DNA of 64,000 nucleotides. Source: Dipetalonema caudispina. Taxonomy: Eukaryota > Nematoda > Chromadorea > Rhabditida > Onchocercidae. Below the pieces are notes generated by a model that saw only the letters and a list, made by a program, of their open reading frames with translations, had not been told where the DNA came from and did no database searches. Made by a program: the position numbers and the translations under genes. The first letter of the stretch is position 1, and every line of letters starts with the position of its first letter. Of the stretch, positions 22,501 through 37,500 are shown piece after piece. The stretch spans positions 1 through 64,000 of the forward strand of contig JABVXV010000168.1 in the NCBI GenBank assembly GCA_013365325.1, given 5' to 3'.

Positions 22501-25500
22501 ATTTTAAAGTTTATATTAAATTTGCAAAATATCAAAAATTTTGCTAATTAAAAATTAACGAAAAGATTGCTACTAAAAATAAGAGAAAACAAAACAACGA
22601 AAATGAAAACGGTGGTATAGTAAAATATCGAATAGCTGTAACAGTAAACTAGAATCAAATAATCAATTAACCTGATAAGCCATATTTTAATAGATTTTTT
22701 TTCTCGATTTGCCGTGAAACAGAAATATAAAACGATTAAATTAATTTGATTTGCAATTCAATTTTTTCCTTTTGTACATATATTTCTATCGAACTAATAG
22801 TTACCGCTAATGTGAAATTAAAGAGAAGGAAGAGGGAAATGAGAAGGGAAGAAAAACAAATTTAAATTTCAATTTAAAATATGTTAGTATTCATTCTTTT
22901 AAAATATAATATAACAAAACGCATTTACCGATGAATACAACGAATTGGAGGAAGATGTAAGAGATAGTTGTGAATCATTTGCTTCAGCAGCGGAACTACT
23001 TGGTGATAATTTCGATGTTGCGGAAAGATAGCCGGACTCCGCATAACGAGATGTTTTCATCTGTGGTGTTCTGAATTCAGATTTGAAATAGTTCAAATAT
23101 CCAATAAATTTAACAAAAAAAGGAAAAAAAAATACTTTCATCAATGATTAAATAGTATTGTCATTTATAATCTATCGTTTATGATATGATAAATGTTAGC
23201 AGCCAAAAATATCTCTTTTTTTGATAGGATTATTAGAATCTTTAAATTATAAAACTCTGGAATATATCTTAGATTTGATTGTTTAATTTCTTACTAGCTT
23301 CACTCATTTCAAAAAAAACCAGATGACATTGATCAGTTAGATAAAATTTCACTTGTCATAATATTCTCATTGTGGATAATAATTTATTCAATTGAAACAT
23401 CCTTTTCCTTTTATCCTCTTCTTTTTCATTATTTCATATTTTAGCAGGTAGAAAAATCCATATACCTTATACCATCATCAGAAAGTTTGTGAAGTTGGAG
23501 ATTTGCATCACGATGAGCATAGTTTGCATATGCATTTTCCACTTGAGATTTACGACTTGATAATGAACTTCCTGAAATTTTTATGATTTCAGGACAAAAA
23601 ATGATTATCTTTCAAGATCTGAAGAACAAAGGACTCAAGTTTCGAATGTGAAGTCTTACAATTTAAAACTGAAATTTTGCCAGAATGATATAGTTTGAAG
23701 CAATCGATTCACACTGTGCATAACATTTCAAGACATTTAAAATTTAAATTGAACATTTTTGCAATATGCACTAATGCAGATTAGTAATTAATTAAAGCAT
23801 CATAATGGGTCAAGCAAAGATGTACTACTTCCCTGTCATTTGTGCTTTATCAATTTGTGATAATAACTGCAATAATGGAACTATTTGTAATAAGCTGAAG
23901 CAAGAAAGAAAGAAGCAGAAATAAGCATGCTGTATTTTGCAGATAGTGCAAGTATATCATCACTAGGAACGGGAGATGGCTTGACGTAATTCCACGTATG
24001 CTCGGGACTTTACCGCGGATACAACACGCATTAGTTTGAAATGTGAATTACAAAAAGTCATGCCTTAAAAAGAAAGCAATGGAAATGCGAGCAATAAAAA
24101 ATTACTTTTTAACAAATATTACTAAAGATTAATTAATAAAATTAGAATCTAAGATGGCATAATTATATGAGAATTACTTATTGCATACTAATAAAGGATT
24201 AATGTGAAGAGAGATAGGAAAGTGGAAGAGTAGGAAAGAAAGATTGCTAAAAAGGAGAAGGAAAGATTGAGCCGAGAGTTTAGGGATATTTGGCATTTGG
24301 CAATTTAAAAATAAGTAGCAATGAATTTACAGATTTGTTTAATATTAAGATGCATACTCGGCCTAAATAAAGCTGATGGAAAGTAAGATACAACGGTTTG
24401 AAAATGACCGGATATATTCAAAGGTATTGATGATTCAAACATCTGCTCTTAATTGGTCATCGACTGACAGACAGTGGCCTGATCAGGTTACATGAGCAGA
24501 TGATCTATCGTAGGATTATGTCGGACATCTGCAATGACCCTTGGCAAATGGCCGGTTAGTTATAGTAATAATATTAAAGAAAGATGATTAAAATAATCAC
24601 AAAAAAATACAACGATAGCGGTGTTGCAAATACTAATAACATATAAGAATGTTGATATGGGAGTTATAACCACCTGTGCGTCCACTCGTGGAATTTCTTT
24701 CAATCGTCGGAATTTCTGCCGCAATACTAAGCGGTATATGTTTGATAACCATTTTTGGATTAGTCATTAGCGGTGAACGGCTACCAAATCGATAATTCGG
24801 GGTATTATCAGGTGTCGAAGGTTGCGAACTACCACCGCTTGAATCTGAACCACTACCAGCAACCAAAACCATCGATCGTGACATTCCAGCTGAGGAAAGC
24901 GAAGCGGTTCGCCTAGCTATAAAAGTGGCAAGCGAAGGGAAAATGAATGATAGCAATAGTTATGGCAAAAATGAGTGATTACATAAGTAAATCAAATACA
25001 AATTAATAAAATCTGTGCGACAAAGGCTACTAATTGATCTGACCAGCTTAGATAGATGTTGAAATATATGTTATGTGTATAAACGAATGAAAACTATCCT
25101 TTCTTAAAATCACTATCCAATTTCGAAGTTTATATAAATATAAAAAGGAAAAATGATGAAAAAATTGACAAGATTCTAAAAAAAGGAAATCTTTTTTTTT
25201 AAGCAGAAAATCAAACTATAATAATTAATGAGCAGCTATTGCGAATGAGCATACGCCAGACTTTGCTATAAAGCTTAAACATAATGGCTATTAATTAGTT
25301 CGAAGAGAAGAAAATAGAAAAATATGAAAAAAGTATCATATAATATCGTTACATTAATAGCTATAGCCATATAATTAAAGCAAAATTTAACTTTAACCAA
25401 TCTTCAAGAAGCTGAAAAAAAGCAAAGAGAACAAATTTTATTTAAAGAAAAAACATGCGAAATTATGATGTATCATGCAAAATCAGTGTTGAGTTGATTA

Positions 25501-28500
25501 TTAACGAAGTTAGACAATCAAATAAACTTTTTTTGGTAGATTAAATAAATGTCCATTCTTTGCCTGAATTGAACTTTAGCATATAAAATGTAAAAATCAT
25601 TAAGAAAATCAAATTTTCTGAGGCATACTTCATTCTTAAATAAGAATACAATAAAATATGATTATTACGGTAAGACTAAAAGAAATTTGTTCGAAATGAA
25701 TCTGCTAAAGTTAAGAGGTCATTATGATTTTCCCACTTGTTTACCGTTGATCATGAATATAAACAAACTATCTTTAAATTTATAATTTTGCAAGAGAGAA
25801 AAGAAGAAAAGTGTTGACATTTCTCCTTCAGAATCATGCATGAAAGGATCAATGATTCGAATTAATAACTAGAATTTAGAGATGGCATATATTAAAAAGC
25901 AGCTAATTACTTCAATTTATTAAAAAATGACTTTCTCCAAGACTGACTTCATTTTTGTTCTACATCTTCTGGACAATAAATAATTGGAATTATTGATTCA
26001 AGTATAAAAATAATTTAAATCCAAAGTTTGGTATGGTTTATCATGAATGACAAGGAGCAAAATGAATAAATAATAGCAAATATGTATGATGTGATTTCGA
26101 ATTTTTTTCTTTTAAATTTAAGTTCAAGAAAAAATAGAAACAAACCGGCAACGCTGTGGCGATTGGCCAAGGTATGTTCCATATTTTCCTTCGCTAATGT
26201 AAACTGATGTCGATTTGATGCGATATGTCGAGGACTTACCATTGCTAAAGTGGCAGCAGATGTTTCCTGTCCCACTGCTGCTAACCTGAAATTAATTATT
26301 TGCAATCATTAAGAATTATTAAGCATTTTCATCCTTTTTTTGGTCACTTCTTTTGTCTATAATTTATGGCCAGATCTTTTTTCCTCTTTCTCTTTTATTC
26401 CTTCTTATAATTTCCAATCAACTTTTCTCCATCATTCTTGATTAAAATGATTGGTAATGAAAAAAAAGTACTACAAACTAACATATAATCGTCATTATAG
26501 GGTTAGCCACATTTATGTAATGCAAAATATGATAATGATACAACCTTATGTAACCATCCGGAACACTGTTTACTATAAAATTATTCCCTTTAAATAAACT
26601 TGGCCTTTTTTCTGCTTAATTTTAATTATTAATCATAGAATACCTAAACCCATCAAATAAAGAAAAAAACACCGTACCGATATGGGTTATCGTCGGATAT
26701 TCGATAGTAATTCAACAGATGTGTTTTTCGATCCAGTGAGTGATATCCAGCCATAGATGTAAATCCTGGACAAATAGTAATTTTATCAATTTCCAATTTT
26801 CCAATTCAAAAAATAACAATATATACCTTTTCCAAAGAACTCATTTTTCCGCTAAAGCATATAATCGTTTGTATGGTATATCATACTTATATATATATAT
26901 ATATATATATATATGCATGCAATATAATTATTTCAACTAATATTTCAATTTTAATTGCAACAAAATTTCAATCGTTTTGCAAAAAAACGAAAAAAAAGTG
27001 CTAAAGAAGAAATGCGAAGAGACAAATTTTCAATCACTTATTTTTTTCGTTCCTTTTTTATTTTATTTTGCAACCTTTTGGCAACCAGAAATGGAAAATT
27101 TTTAGAAATTTCTGAAAATTTCTTCCTTTTTCGACCTCCATCTCATCATTTTAAAAAACCGATCTCATCTGAAAACAGCTATGCTTTCAAAGTTATTGTT
27201 ATGATTGAATGCTTTCCCGGTTTTTTGCTTTTTAAAGCTATCTTTGTAACGGAGAAATATATACCAACAAATTTATGATTCAAGCCGGATCTAAACTCTC
27301 TTTTTTTCTGGATTCTTCTTTCCCCCTTTCCCTCCCGTTTTTCTCCACAAATTATTCCCGCTTCATACCGATGAATCGTGAAACGATTTCGCTTTAACAA
27401 ATAATAAATATTTCTGTTTTCTGTACCAAAGTAATATGATGATGATATTTCAATTGCTGAAAGATTAAATTACAATTCATAAACTTAGTTTTAATCATTG
27501 ATAAAATCGTGTCTTTATTTAATTGTTGGTGAAGTTACTGGTAAATAGAAGCGTTTGGAATCTATATTTGAAATAATAAAGGTGCTTTTTCTAATTTCAA
27601 GCCAAGAATTTATTGTAAAAATAACTTTTCATTAGCAGTAAATCTCTTACCATAGCTTACGTATTATTTATTCATATCAATTTAAGTTCTAAAAAAAAAT
27701 TTTCAAGTTAATTCAGGTTTTAGAAATTTTAATTATATATTTATTTGCATAGCAGCTATTAAATGATTTAATTCGAAATTTCAGTCCTATAGATTCCAAT
27801 TACAATTTAAATTAAAATGATGATTATTTGAGAAGTCTATTAAAATGATTATAATCTCTGCTAACTACAATGTGAAAAAGGTAAAAATTTGAAAACAGAT
27901 GGAAATTTGATTATAACCATATGGAATTGTTAATTTAAACATTGCGAGGAGTATTTTCTCCTTCATTCATTAAAGATCATTGAATTATCGTTCATTTCTT
28001 CTTCCCCATCATTATTATTCAAATACATTTTAAAACTGTGAAAGTATTAAGGTTACAAGAAGTAAATGGAAAGGTATGGGCCACAATGAAAAATGAATGT
28101 TTTCAATTTTAATTTCTCATTTAAAATGCTATAAGAGCGTAGGATAGTGGGGAGAAGAGAGAAAAAGTCAAATATTTCGGCAAAATTGCCATAATTACAA
28201 ATATACTTCCAATTTTTAAATTAGTACTATTTCTTTAATATAATAGAACTTCCAGTTATTAAATTCATATTATTTCTAAATAAAACGAAATGACATTACA
28301 TACAGATTTATACGTCCTAAAAAAAATTATAAGAAAGTGATGAAGAATAGATCAAAATTAGGAAAAATAGTGATTAAGTGGTATAATTTCTGTTTATAAT
28401 TTGTTTATTAAATGTCATCCTGAATAGTTAATCATCTTAATTATGTAAATCCATTCTATCATTAATCCTTCAGAGATACAAATTAAAGCGATTTTTTCAG

Positions 28501-31500
28501 CTTTAACAAATTTGATGAAAATAAAAGAAAAAAAAATTAGCAATTTTGTAAAAATTTCGAAAAATATTTTTCCAATAAATTTCAAATATATTCCAAAAGC
28601 ATGTATACAAGGATGTAGAAATTATTCCCAAATAAGTTCTATATATAATTAGACTACTTATTAGTTATTAATCATTTTGAATTTCACACTTCTCCTTCTT
28701 TTTGTCTTTCATTTTGTTCAATATTTTAAGCTACCTGGTCCAGCTTGAACCTGATGATCCTGTTTTGATGGCATACGCAATGATCCTCGGGTTGAACCAC
28801 TCCTTACACACAATGTATCGCCATCATCACTAAGTGTTAGTTGTGGTACCGGATGTCCACCACCTAATGTATGATAGATCGCATGTTGTCCACAATCGTT
28901 ATAACGTGGTGATGCCTACATAACATTCAATCAACAATAAATGTTATAAAAAAACGGTAAAATTAAAAGAACCGAAAAGAAAAAAAAAATACGGAAATAT
29001 GGAGGAATCAAGAAAAGATATGATGATGGTAATGTAAATTTGAGGATAATTAAGTGAGGAGATAACAAATGTTGAAATAGACAGCTGCGCATTACTAATG
29101 GAACAAAGAAGTGGAATTGAGGAGGTAGAAGAGATGTTAAAAAAGGAAAGAAAGAAAAAAAAAGATTACAACGGCAGCAGCAGCTGTATCCGATTATAGC
29201 ATTATTATAAATGATATCGTTTGGTAATAGTGTCGATGAATATGGTATTTATTGTATTAGCCGATAAGAATCTCCAAGAAAAGTAATTAGTTAACTTTTT
29301 AATATAAGTTAATATTTGCTGGATTATTTTAGGATAATTCCTGGCATAAAATATGATTTAAAACATTATTCAGGTAAGGCAATGTGAACTGATCAATGAT
29401 CCGAATGTATAAAACTAATCAATATTTTCTTTTTTTTCGTTTCACATTCCCATCATTGTCGTTTAATCTTGATCATTTTCTTCATTTTTCTACGGTGAGA
29501 TGTTGACGTAATGATTAAGTTCAAAATATATTCCTTTTGTTTATTATGTCTATGTGATCTTTGAAAGTATAAAGAATGAGTGAAAGAAAAACTTATTAAT
29601 TATCAATTTATTTCTAGCAAAATATGAGATCTACATACAGCAATGAAAATTTTTGGAATTTTTAATTCTCGCAATATTTAGTAATTCAAAACATGCAATT
29701 CTAATTTATCGAAACATAGAATAGATGATAATTACAGTGAATTATTCTATCGATAACGATATTCAGCGTACTTATAATGGAGGAAATGAGAAGTATGAAA
29801 TAGCAGGATATTTCTCATAATTCTGCTAAATTAAAATTCTTTTAGTCATATATCATCCGGAAAATACGATTATATTTCTCAAGATTTATCTCTAATTTTT
29901 CGGGAAAAAAATGAAAAGGTTAAGCTTACATGTGCACCACAAGCAGTACCACGATAATTGGTACGACATTTTTGAAGCAATTGATCGATATTTTCTCGTT
30001 CTAATATGCGACGTTGCTGCAGTCGTAATGCATTTGAATTGCTACTACCACTGTGACTTGAACTACGTTTTGCATGCACCTGAGGTTGTCGGGTCGTAAT
30101 AGCAGTGTAATATTGATGTTGTTGTTGTTGTTGCTGATAACAGTCCAATTTACCATATGTTGCTGCAGTTGCTGCTGTAGCTACCATCGGATAATCGGAT
30201 AAAGAACTGTAAAAAATGAATTTTTATTTCGATATTAGTCACCTTTATCCAAATATTTAGAGGTTAATTTTTGTCAGTGTGTGCAGTGTTTTTAATTTAA
30301 ATGGGAAAATTTCTAAGTTTCTCAAATGTTATAACAATTCATCGGTAATAATATTTTAAAGGTAAAAGAAAAATAATGCACTTATCGGTAATGCTAAATA
30401 TAATCATAATATCTGTTTTCTATCTTATTCCTATTCCACAATATCCTTTTTTCTGTTCTAGGCTATTTTGGCTAATTTCATCCTTACATCAACCTATTCC
30501 ATCTTTCTTTGCTACCTGAATTTCCCTGCTATCATCTTAGGAATATTGCTCATTTCATTTCTCTTTTTCAACCGTATCCGAATCCCTGTCATAAAATCAT
30601 CACTTCTATAAATTCTCCTATTTATTTTGAATCCATCTTAATTATTCCATTGATTTTGTCAAACTAATAATATCAAATGCATATTTAATCTTTTCTTCAT
30701 ATCACTGTATTATTTCTATACACTCCTATTTTATTATAATATTGAAGTATTAAATTTCTTACTTTTAAAAATAAATAAGCATATTATTAGTTATAATCGA
30801 ATATCGCTATAGTGATTATTTCACTTAATGAAATTGAATGGATAAATGGTAATGAATGAAAATCAAATTATTTGTTTAGAACTTCATTTTTTACAGTTTT
30901 TTTAGGAAGAAATTTGAAATCTCTTTACAATTAAATTTCGTTTATTTTTCTTTTTCACAGGAATATAAGTTTAAATAATGCTATTGCTAAAAGCAAAGCT
31001 GTTGTATATACATATATATGGTAAAAAGAACAATTACGAACATTTTTTTTTTTACAAATAACTATTAAATTTATGAAACTAAATCGGGTAAGTATAAATT
31101 TTCCATGTAGAAAAAATTTATTTCCAAAAAAAGGAAAGAGGGAAATCTATTACAAAATAAACCTTCCAGTAAGATCGTCTGTTGATATATCGTCAAAATT
31201 TTCCGATATTCCACTCGATAATGATGAGCTATCCTCAAAACTGAAAAAAAAAAAATAAGAAATAAAAAGAAGTAAAATTGGATAGAATTTAAATTACAGT
31301 CGAACATATTAGAAAAGAATGAAACAGGAAATGAATCGGGAATTAAACTAAACAGATGGTAGAACAGAGAGAGAGAGAGAGAAAGAGAGAGATAGAAATA
31401 GGCACATAAGTTGAAGGAAAATAAAATATGAATAATAATGCAATATTAAATTCAAAATATCCTACTTGTTTTAATATTTAGAATTAATTTCATCTTAAGC

Positions 31501-34500
31501 TATTTGTCTGCCGAAATTAAATGACATATAATAAATAATAAGTGATAAAAAAGTATCCAAAGTTAAGAACAAAGGTTGAAAGAAAATTATAAAACTGATC
31601 AGTCAGTCATCCATATCAATATAAAAATCTCATTGTATATTATTGACATGATTGATCAAATGGATACAAGTATTATATCGAACCGGATCATGGCTAATCT
31701 CAGCGAGGTACAGAAATGTATGTGTATAAATGTGCTCAAACATTTAATGTATCATAAAAATCTTCTTACAGAAATTACCATCTAATAGTACTCATATTTG
31801 ACCTGACCTAATAGATTGAATTGTCATAACCAGTAGTAATCCAGCAGAGCTAAGTATAGTTGAGAATTTTCAAATTTCATTTCAAGCATGAATGAACATG
31901 AATAACATCATAAAAATTTCATTCTTCTCTCTTTTTTTTTTGCTTTTACATCTGAGACGATTTAGTTTTTGTCGTGTTTACATTATGGCATTTTGCAAAT
32001 TTTCGTTAATTTTAGGTGGGAATTCTCCCAAAATGAATAGGAAGAAAAATAAAACAAAATAAAAAGGTAAATGAGGAATAGGTTACTTCGAAATACAAAC
32101 GTCGATATCTTTTATCCAGAACAATGCCTATAATAGAAATGGCGGGGACAATTGTGGATTTGAAAATGATTTTTGCTCTAACAGTAAAATGTCAAACCAC
32201 CATCATCAATGTCATCAGTAACACTAACAGTAGTCACAACACTTGAACTGATCAGTAAAATGAACTGTTATATCGTCAATAAATCATCATCAAACTTCAT
32301 CATCAGTAACATCATTATTATCATCATCAATACAGATCAAGCAACACTTGTTCGCAAATGATCACACATAAAATAGATCATTAAGACTACCATCATCATC
32401 ATCGCAATCATTACCAGAAACAGCAATTAAATGAAATATTGGATCAGAAAAGTATGAAAGGAAGCCTGATCATTGAAGACGCCGATCATCGATTGTTTAC
32501 GTAACGCTCTTTGATAGAACTAATTAAATTGAGAGGAATGCTTTAAACGAAAAAAGAATTTTTGAAAAAATAATTGAAACAAAATAGAATATCTCACCCT
32601 TATTTTTCACTACAGTTGATAAATAAAATTAGAGAAATCTTTTTTTTTTTTCTTATTATTATTTGTTAGAATGAATTAAATTACGAACAAATGCATTTCA
32701 AATTTTAGATTTAATCATAAAAAATGAAAGGCATAACTTGAAGTTACAAAATTATTCCAATACCTTATTTTTTTGCTTACATTCAAGAAATACAGGTCAT
32801 AGCTTATAGTTCATCAAACTACTTGTTTCTTCATCCCTAATCTAAAGTCAAGGCTCAGTCTTAGGTAAAATTCTAACATTAAAGCAGGTAAGTTTATTGT
32901 TACGCTTAGTACATAAATAGCAATATCGAAATATCACTTACATGTTATTCTTTCTGTCAGTTAATCATGATTTTAACGGAGAATAGTTTAGCATAGGGTC
33001 AACCTTAAAGTTAAGCTCATTTCTCATATACAATTACAAAGATACGATGCATTCAGTTATTATATAAGCATTACAGTAATAGAGTACTGAACAAAAGTCC
33101 CTAAAAAATTACATAAATTACTCTATTTTTATATATCAGAATTAGAGAGATTAAAAGACATTGGAGGAATAGATTTGTTTGAAGTAATTTAATCATTACC
33201 ATAAATCGAAGGCATATCAGTATGGGATCTTATTCGATTTTGTCATCTGTACAACTCTTTTTATTTTTGTAATTAAGTAATAAATTAGGAAGAATATAAT
33301 TTGTAATTGGAAGAATGAAATAAAATATCGATATGCTCCTGTTCGTTCATTCGTTCATCACTTTGATCATTCCTTATTCGTATAAAAATTTGTATACATT
33401 TATAATAATAACCTAGCGTAATGGTTAATTAATTCTTGATATCAATTAGTATCAACCATTACAGGACAGTTATAGACGAGCAAATTACTAACAAAATATA
33501 TTTCATCAAAATTACGTATAGAAATTAATTCTACTTAGAATTCACTAAATTAATAGAGCTTGAAGGAAAAAAGTGTTAAAATCTAATGATTCGCAATCAA
33601 TATATACTTAATAATTCCACCTAATTATTAATATTTATCTTTTCCCAGTACCAAAAAAGAAAGACCTGATCTTATCCATTGAAACTGTCAAAATTAATTA
33701 AAATATATGCTCAAATGAATTTTTCATTTGCAATTGGATAGAATTACTTAACCAATAAGATATCCCGGTCATTTAGAAAGCAGCCATTCTAATGGCACAC
33801 TCAGCGGAATTTACTTATCCTTTGCATATTTCAGTTATGCATCTATGCTCCAATACATACAATTTTAAACGACAGTTTAGAATTACTTAAGTTATTTTGT
33901 TTTCTTCTAATTTTATAGACTAATAAACGTTTGTTCCAAAGATTACCACTTTTATAAGCGTCAACGAACAATAATAATAATCTTTACTTCATAAAAAATT
34001 GAAACTAAATTTATTTGAAGCAAATTTGAGGAAAGTTTCAATAAAACAGTTAACATAATATGTTTGCAAATAGGAAGAAAAGATTATTTGATTATCCATT
34101 TATTGTTAATAAGCCATTTGCCACAGAATTAAATGATATTCTAAGACATTTAATGAAATATAAAATGTCAATAAAAGTGATTTTCCTAAAATGTGATACT
34201 TCTTTTCATTATCTGTTATCAATTACGTTACAACATTTTATTCATATGCTGATTAAATTAGTAAATCTTTAATTAAAGAAGAGAAACAACGAAGAGAATA
34301 AAATTCCATTTGAAAATAACCTAATGTCTTATATTATCATTTCATTGAAGAAAAAAATGAAAAAAAAAAAAAAAAACTTCAATCTTTGCAATTATATAAA
34401 ACAAACAAAATTGTATTGGTGAAGAGAAAAGCAAATTAATTTGAGAGAATAAAAGAAAACAAAATTTACAGCTTTTTTTGCAATTTCAAATTTGCTTTCA

Positions 34501-37500
34501 AAAGCACGAAAAACTATTTATTTTTTAAAATTTGGACAAATTCAATTAATTAATCTAAGCAAAAATAAAATTTATGACTAATAAAATGAAGGTTGCTGAT
34601 ATTAATACAAATGGAACAGTTGCTAATAATATATGTATGTATGATCGTAGATTGAGAAAATTAAATAAATTTAATCCGGTCAAAATGAACAGATTTCACT
34701 AAATTTGGGAACATTTAAATTAAATTTGAAATCATTTCAAACTTAATAGAAAAATCAGTCATATCTGTGAACTATAGCTAATGGAATAATTTGGTTTAAG
34801 CAAAACAACAAATTGTATGAAACGTGAAAGATAGACGTAGATTAGGATTTCATATATTAATAATTAAATAATAATTGATAAGTGATTATCAGATTATATG
34901 TCTATCATCTAATTGGGTGGTATAACATCAAATAGATTAAATATTATTAGCATCGGTACCAGATGCTATCAATGATAACGATCATCTCTCAAGTAAAAAT
35001 CTTAATTACCTTTTATAAACAAAAACCATAAAATAATGAAGAGAGAAGAGAAAGAAGGAAAAGCGGAAAATTCAGAAATGTGAAATGGAAATTTTAAGGA
35101 AGGAATGAAAGGAAAAACATCAATTAATCATTGAAATGGTAAAGTAAGCATCCAGTGTTAAGTTTTAATTTTAATTAGTCAAACAATATACAAAAATTAA
35201 ATTCACTTATATACAGTACACTTTTATATGGGAATTATACTTTCGATTAAACTCAATTGAAGCTTTTATTAAATCAATTACTATATTAAGCTGTTATATT
35301 CAATTCCTACAGAAACAGATAAAATTTCCTTTCTGTAACCAAAATAACCTATGTCACAGATATACTACAAAAAGGGCACATGAATGTGTGATACACGTAC
35401 ATAGCTTATACTTTCATCCATTATGTCATAACCTAAACCTAAATTATGATAATCAATTATGTTGTTCGTAACACTTGAAACCATTTCAAATTGATGGTAG
35501 CAAGATAGATGGGCGAAATGTTTAAGATGAATTTTCCTCTATCGATAAATTTATCAAGAAGGGAACAAGCAGGACAGCTACCATTAGCATCAAAGATAAA
35601 GCCTAGTCCTATTATCATCCTCATTTCTTCTTTCGTTCCTACTGAGACCAATAAATGATACTTCATTCTTCTTTCTCTTCCCTTTTCTCACTCTTTCCCT
35701 ATCGAAACCTCTATGAAATTAGTTTAAATTCGTAAAATTTTATCTATATGAATGATTCAGACATTAATTTATGCTGTATGAACACAATGATGCCATATAT
35801 TTGAATGAAATATGAGACAAACAGAATTGGCCAAAATGATCATTCCATTTCTCTCATATTTGACCATATTTTTACTATAATGTTAGATTTTAATTAAGAT
35901 ATTTCAGTTATACAATAAATATATTCTTCGGCATAATTTAAAACCCTTCTGAATTTGAATTTTTTTTGTGGTGTAATAATAAAAATAAGGAAAAATGGGT
36001 AAGTTACTTAACTTACTACGGATTCAATTATTTTTTCGTTATAATTTGAACATTTTAAAATTTCAATTTTTTCAAAGCTTTAAAACTCACACTTTCAATC
36101 CGTACTTTTCTTTCGAAATTTTTATGACCAAATTTTCTCGTATGTTCTTTCTATTTTACTATTTCTAATCCTTCCATTTTTTTTTACAACATAATTTATT
36201 AGTATTTTTGCATGCCAAAAGTGATGTAACAGGATCAGTTAATTAGCAAAATAATGATGATTGTATGATAAATAACTTCTAGAAACTTTGATATGACAAT
36301 AATTTTCTGGATTTTTCTCGAGAAAAGTTGTATTTAAATTAACTTTAAACTTAAAGTGAAATAATATTCACCGTTAACCATTATCAGATCTATCTCAGTC
36401 ATTTCCTTGGATGATTCCAAAAGGATTAAATATTATTCATTATCATATCACAAATGATTCTCCAAACTAATAGCATCATCAAATTTAAAGAAATTCCAAT
36501 ACATTCATTAAGGCTACGTTATGTATCATTTGGAGAAATCATAGGAAGAGTTTACTCAAGTAAAGATATGCGTAAAGATGACTAAGTTAAATTAAAATTG
36601 GAAAAATAACAAAAAGGAAAGATAGGACCGTTTATTGAATGGTACAACAGTCCTTGTCAACATTATATTGCGGCGGCAATAAGAGAACAGTAAATGAAGA
36701 AATGAAATTAATCATTCTACAATGCAAAAATTACTGGAAGATAAGGAAAAAATATCATAAAAAGTAGAAAAGGAAGGAAATTGTAACATTGTTGATGAAT
36801 TATCTGCAATATATATACATATATATATACAGTTTGATTGAAATTATTCTGAGTAATTTAGACAAGCGAATCATTGATCCGTTAAAAGGGATGATAAAAT
36901 TATGGCAATTTTAGTTCTAGCCAATGGTCAAGGCCAATAACCCTACTACTGCATCATCAAAGAGGACCAATAATCAGATTCCTCTCTCTTTTATCCATAT
37001 AGCTAATAAACTAAAAGAGTATGACTCATAGCTTGAATTCAATCATTAGTCATAGCAGATTGTGAATAGAAATAAAAGGGAGGGAAATAGTGAGCCTATG
37101 ATTTTGGCCAAAATCCTTGACATCATTTAGCCTATCCTAAGCATATCATATTATTTCCAAATCTACGGTGATTGATCTAACAAACTACTATGTCTTTAGA
37201 CTGATTCAGCTAGTCCATTTGGATTAGTAGTATCTTTGGAAGTAATGATAAGTCGTATTTTGCGTTCATTAAGCAATAATCTTATTTACATTTTTGCTCA
37301 TAAAGTAAACAATAGGAAATAAATTTTCATGCAATTACAATGAATAATCCCTCTCAAATTTGCCATTTAATAGATAATTTTATTTTTAGAGCCAAAATAC
37401 TTACTGATTAATTATCAGTGAGAGAGCAGGAATATTACGCAATTAATTTATTAGTGAATGACAGTTTCATTTTCTGAATCGAAATACCAATTAATTAATT

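Noticed and set aside
24440..24501. Inverted repeat CATCTGCTC ... GAGCAGATG in intron 19
   Set aside because: Nine bases with a loop of over 40 bases. Could be chance, and nothing links it to a known element.
26955..27278. 107-residue plus-strand open frame in intron 16
   Set aside because: Low-complexity Phe/Lys/Ser composition, antisense, no supporting signals.
34060..34272. 70-residue plus-strand open frame in intron 13 starting MFANRKKRLFDY
   Set aside because: Somewhat protein-like at its start, but AT-driven, with no splice acceptor near the ATG and no recognised motif.
35457..35666. 69-residue minus-strand open frame in intron 13 containing GSCPACSLLDKF
   Set aside because: Not bounded by usable splice sites in matching phase; inserting it between exons 13 and 14 is not supported.
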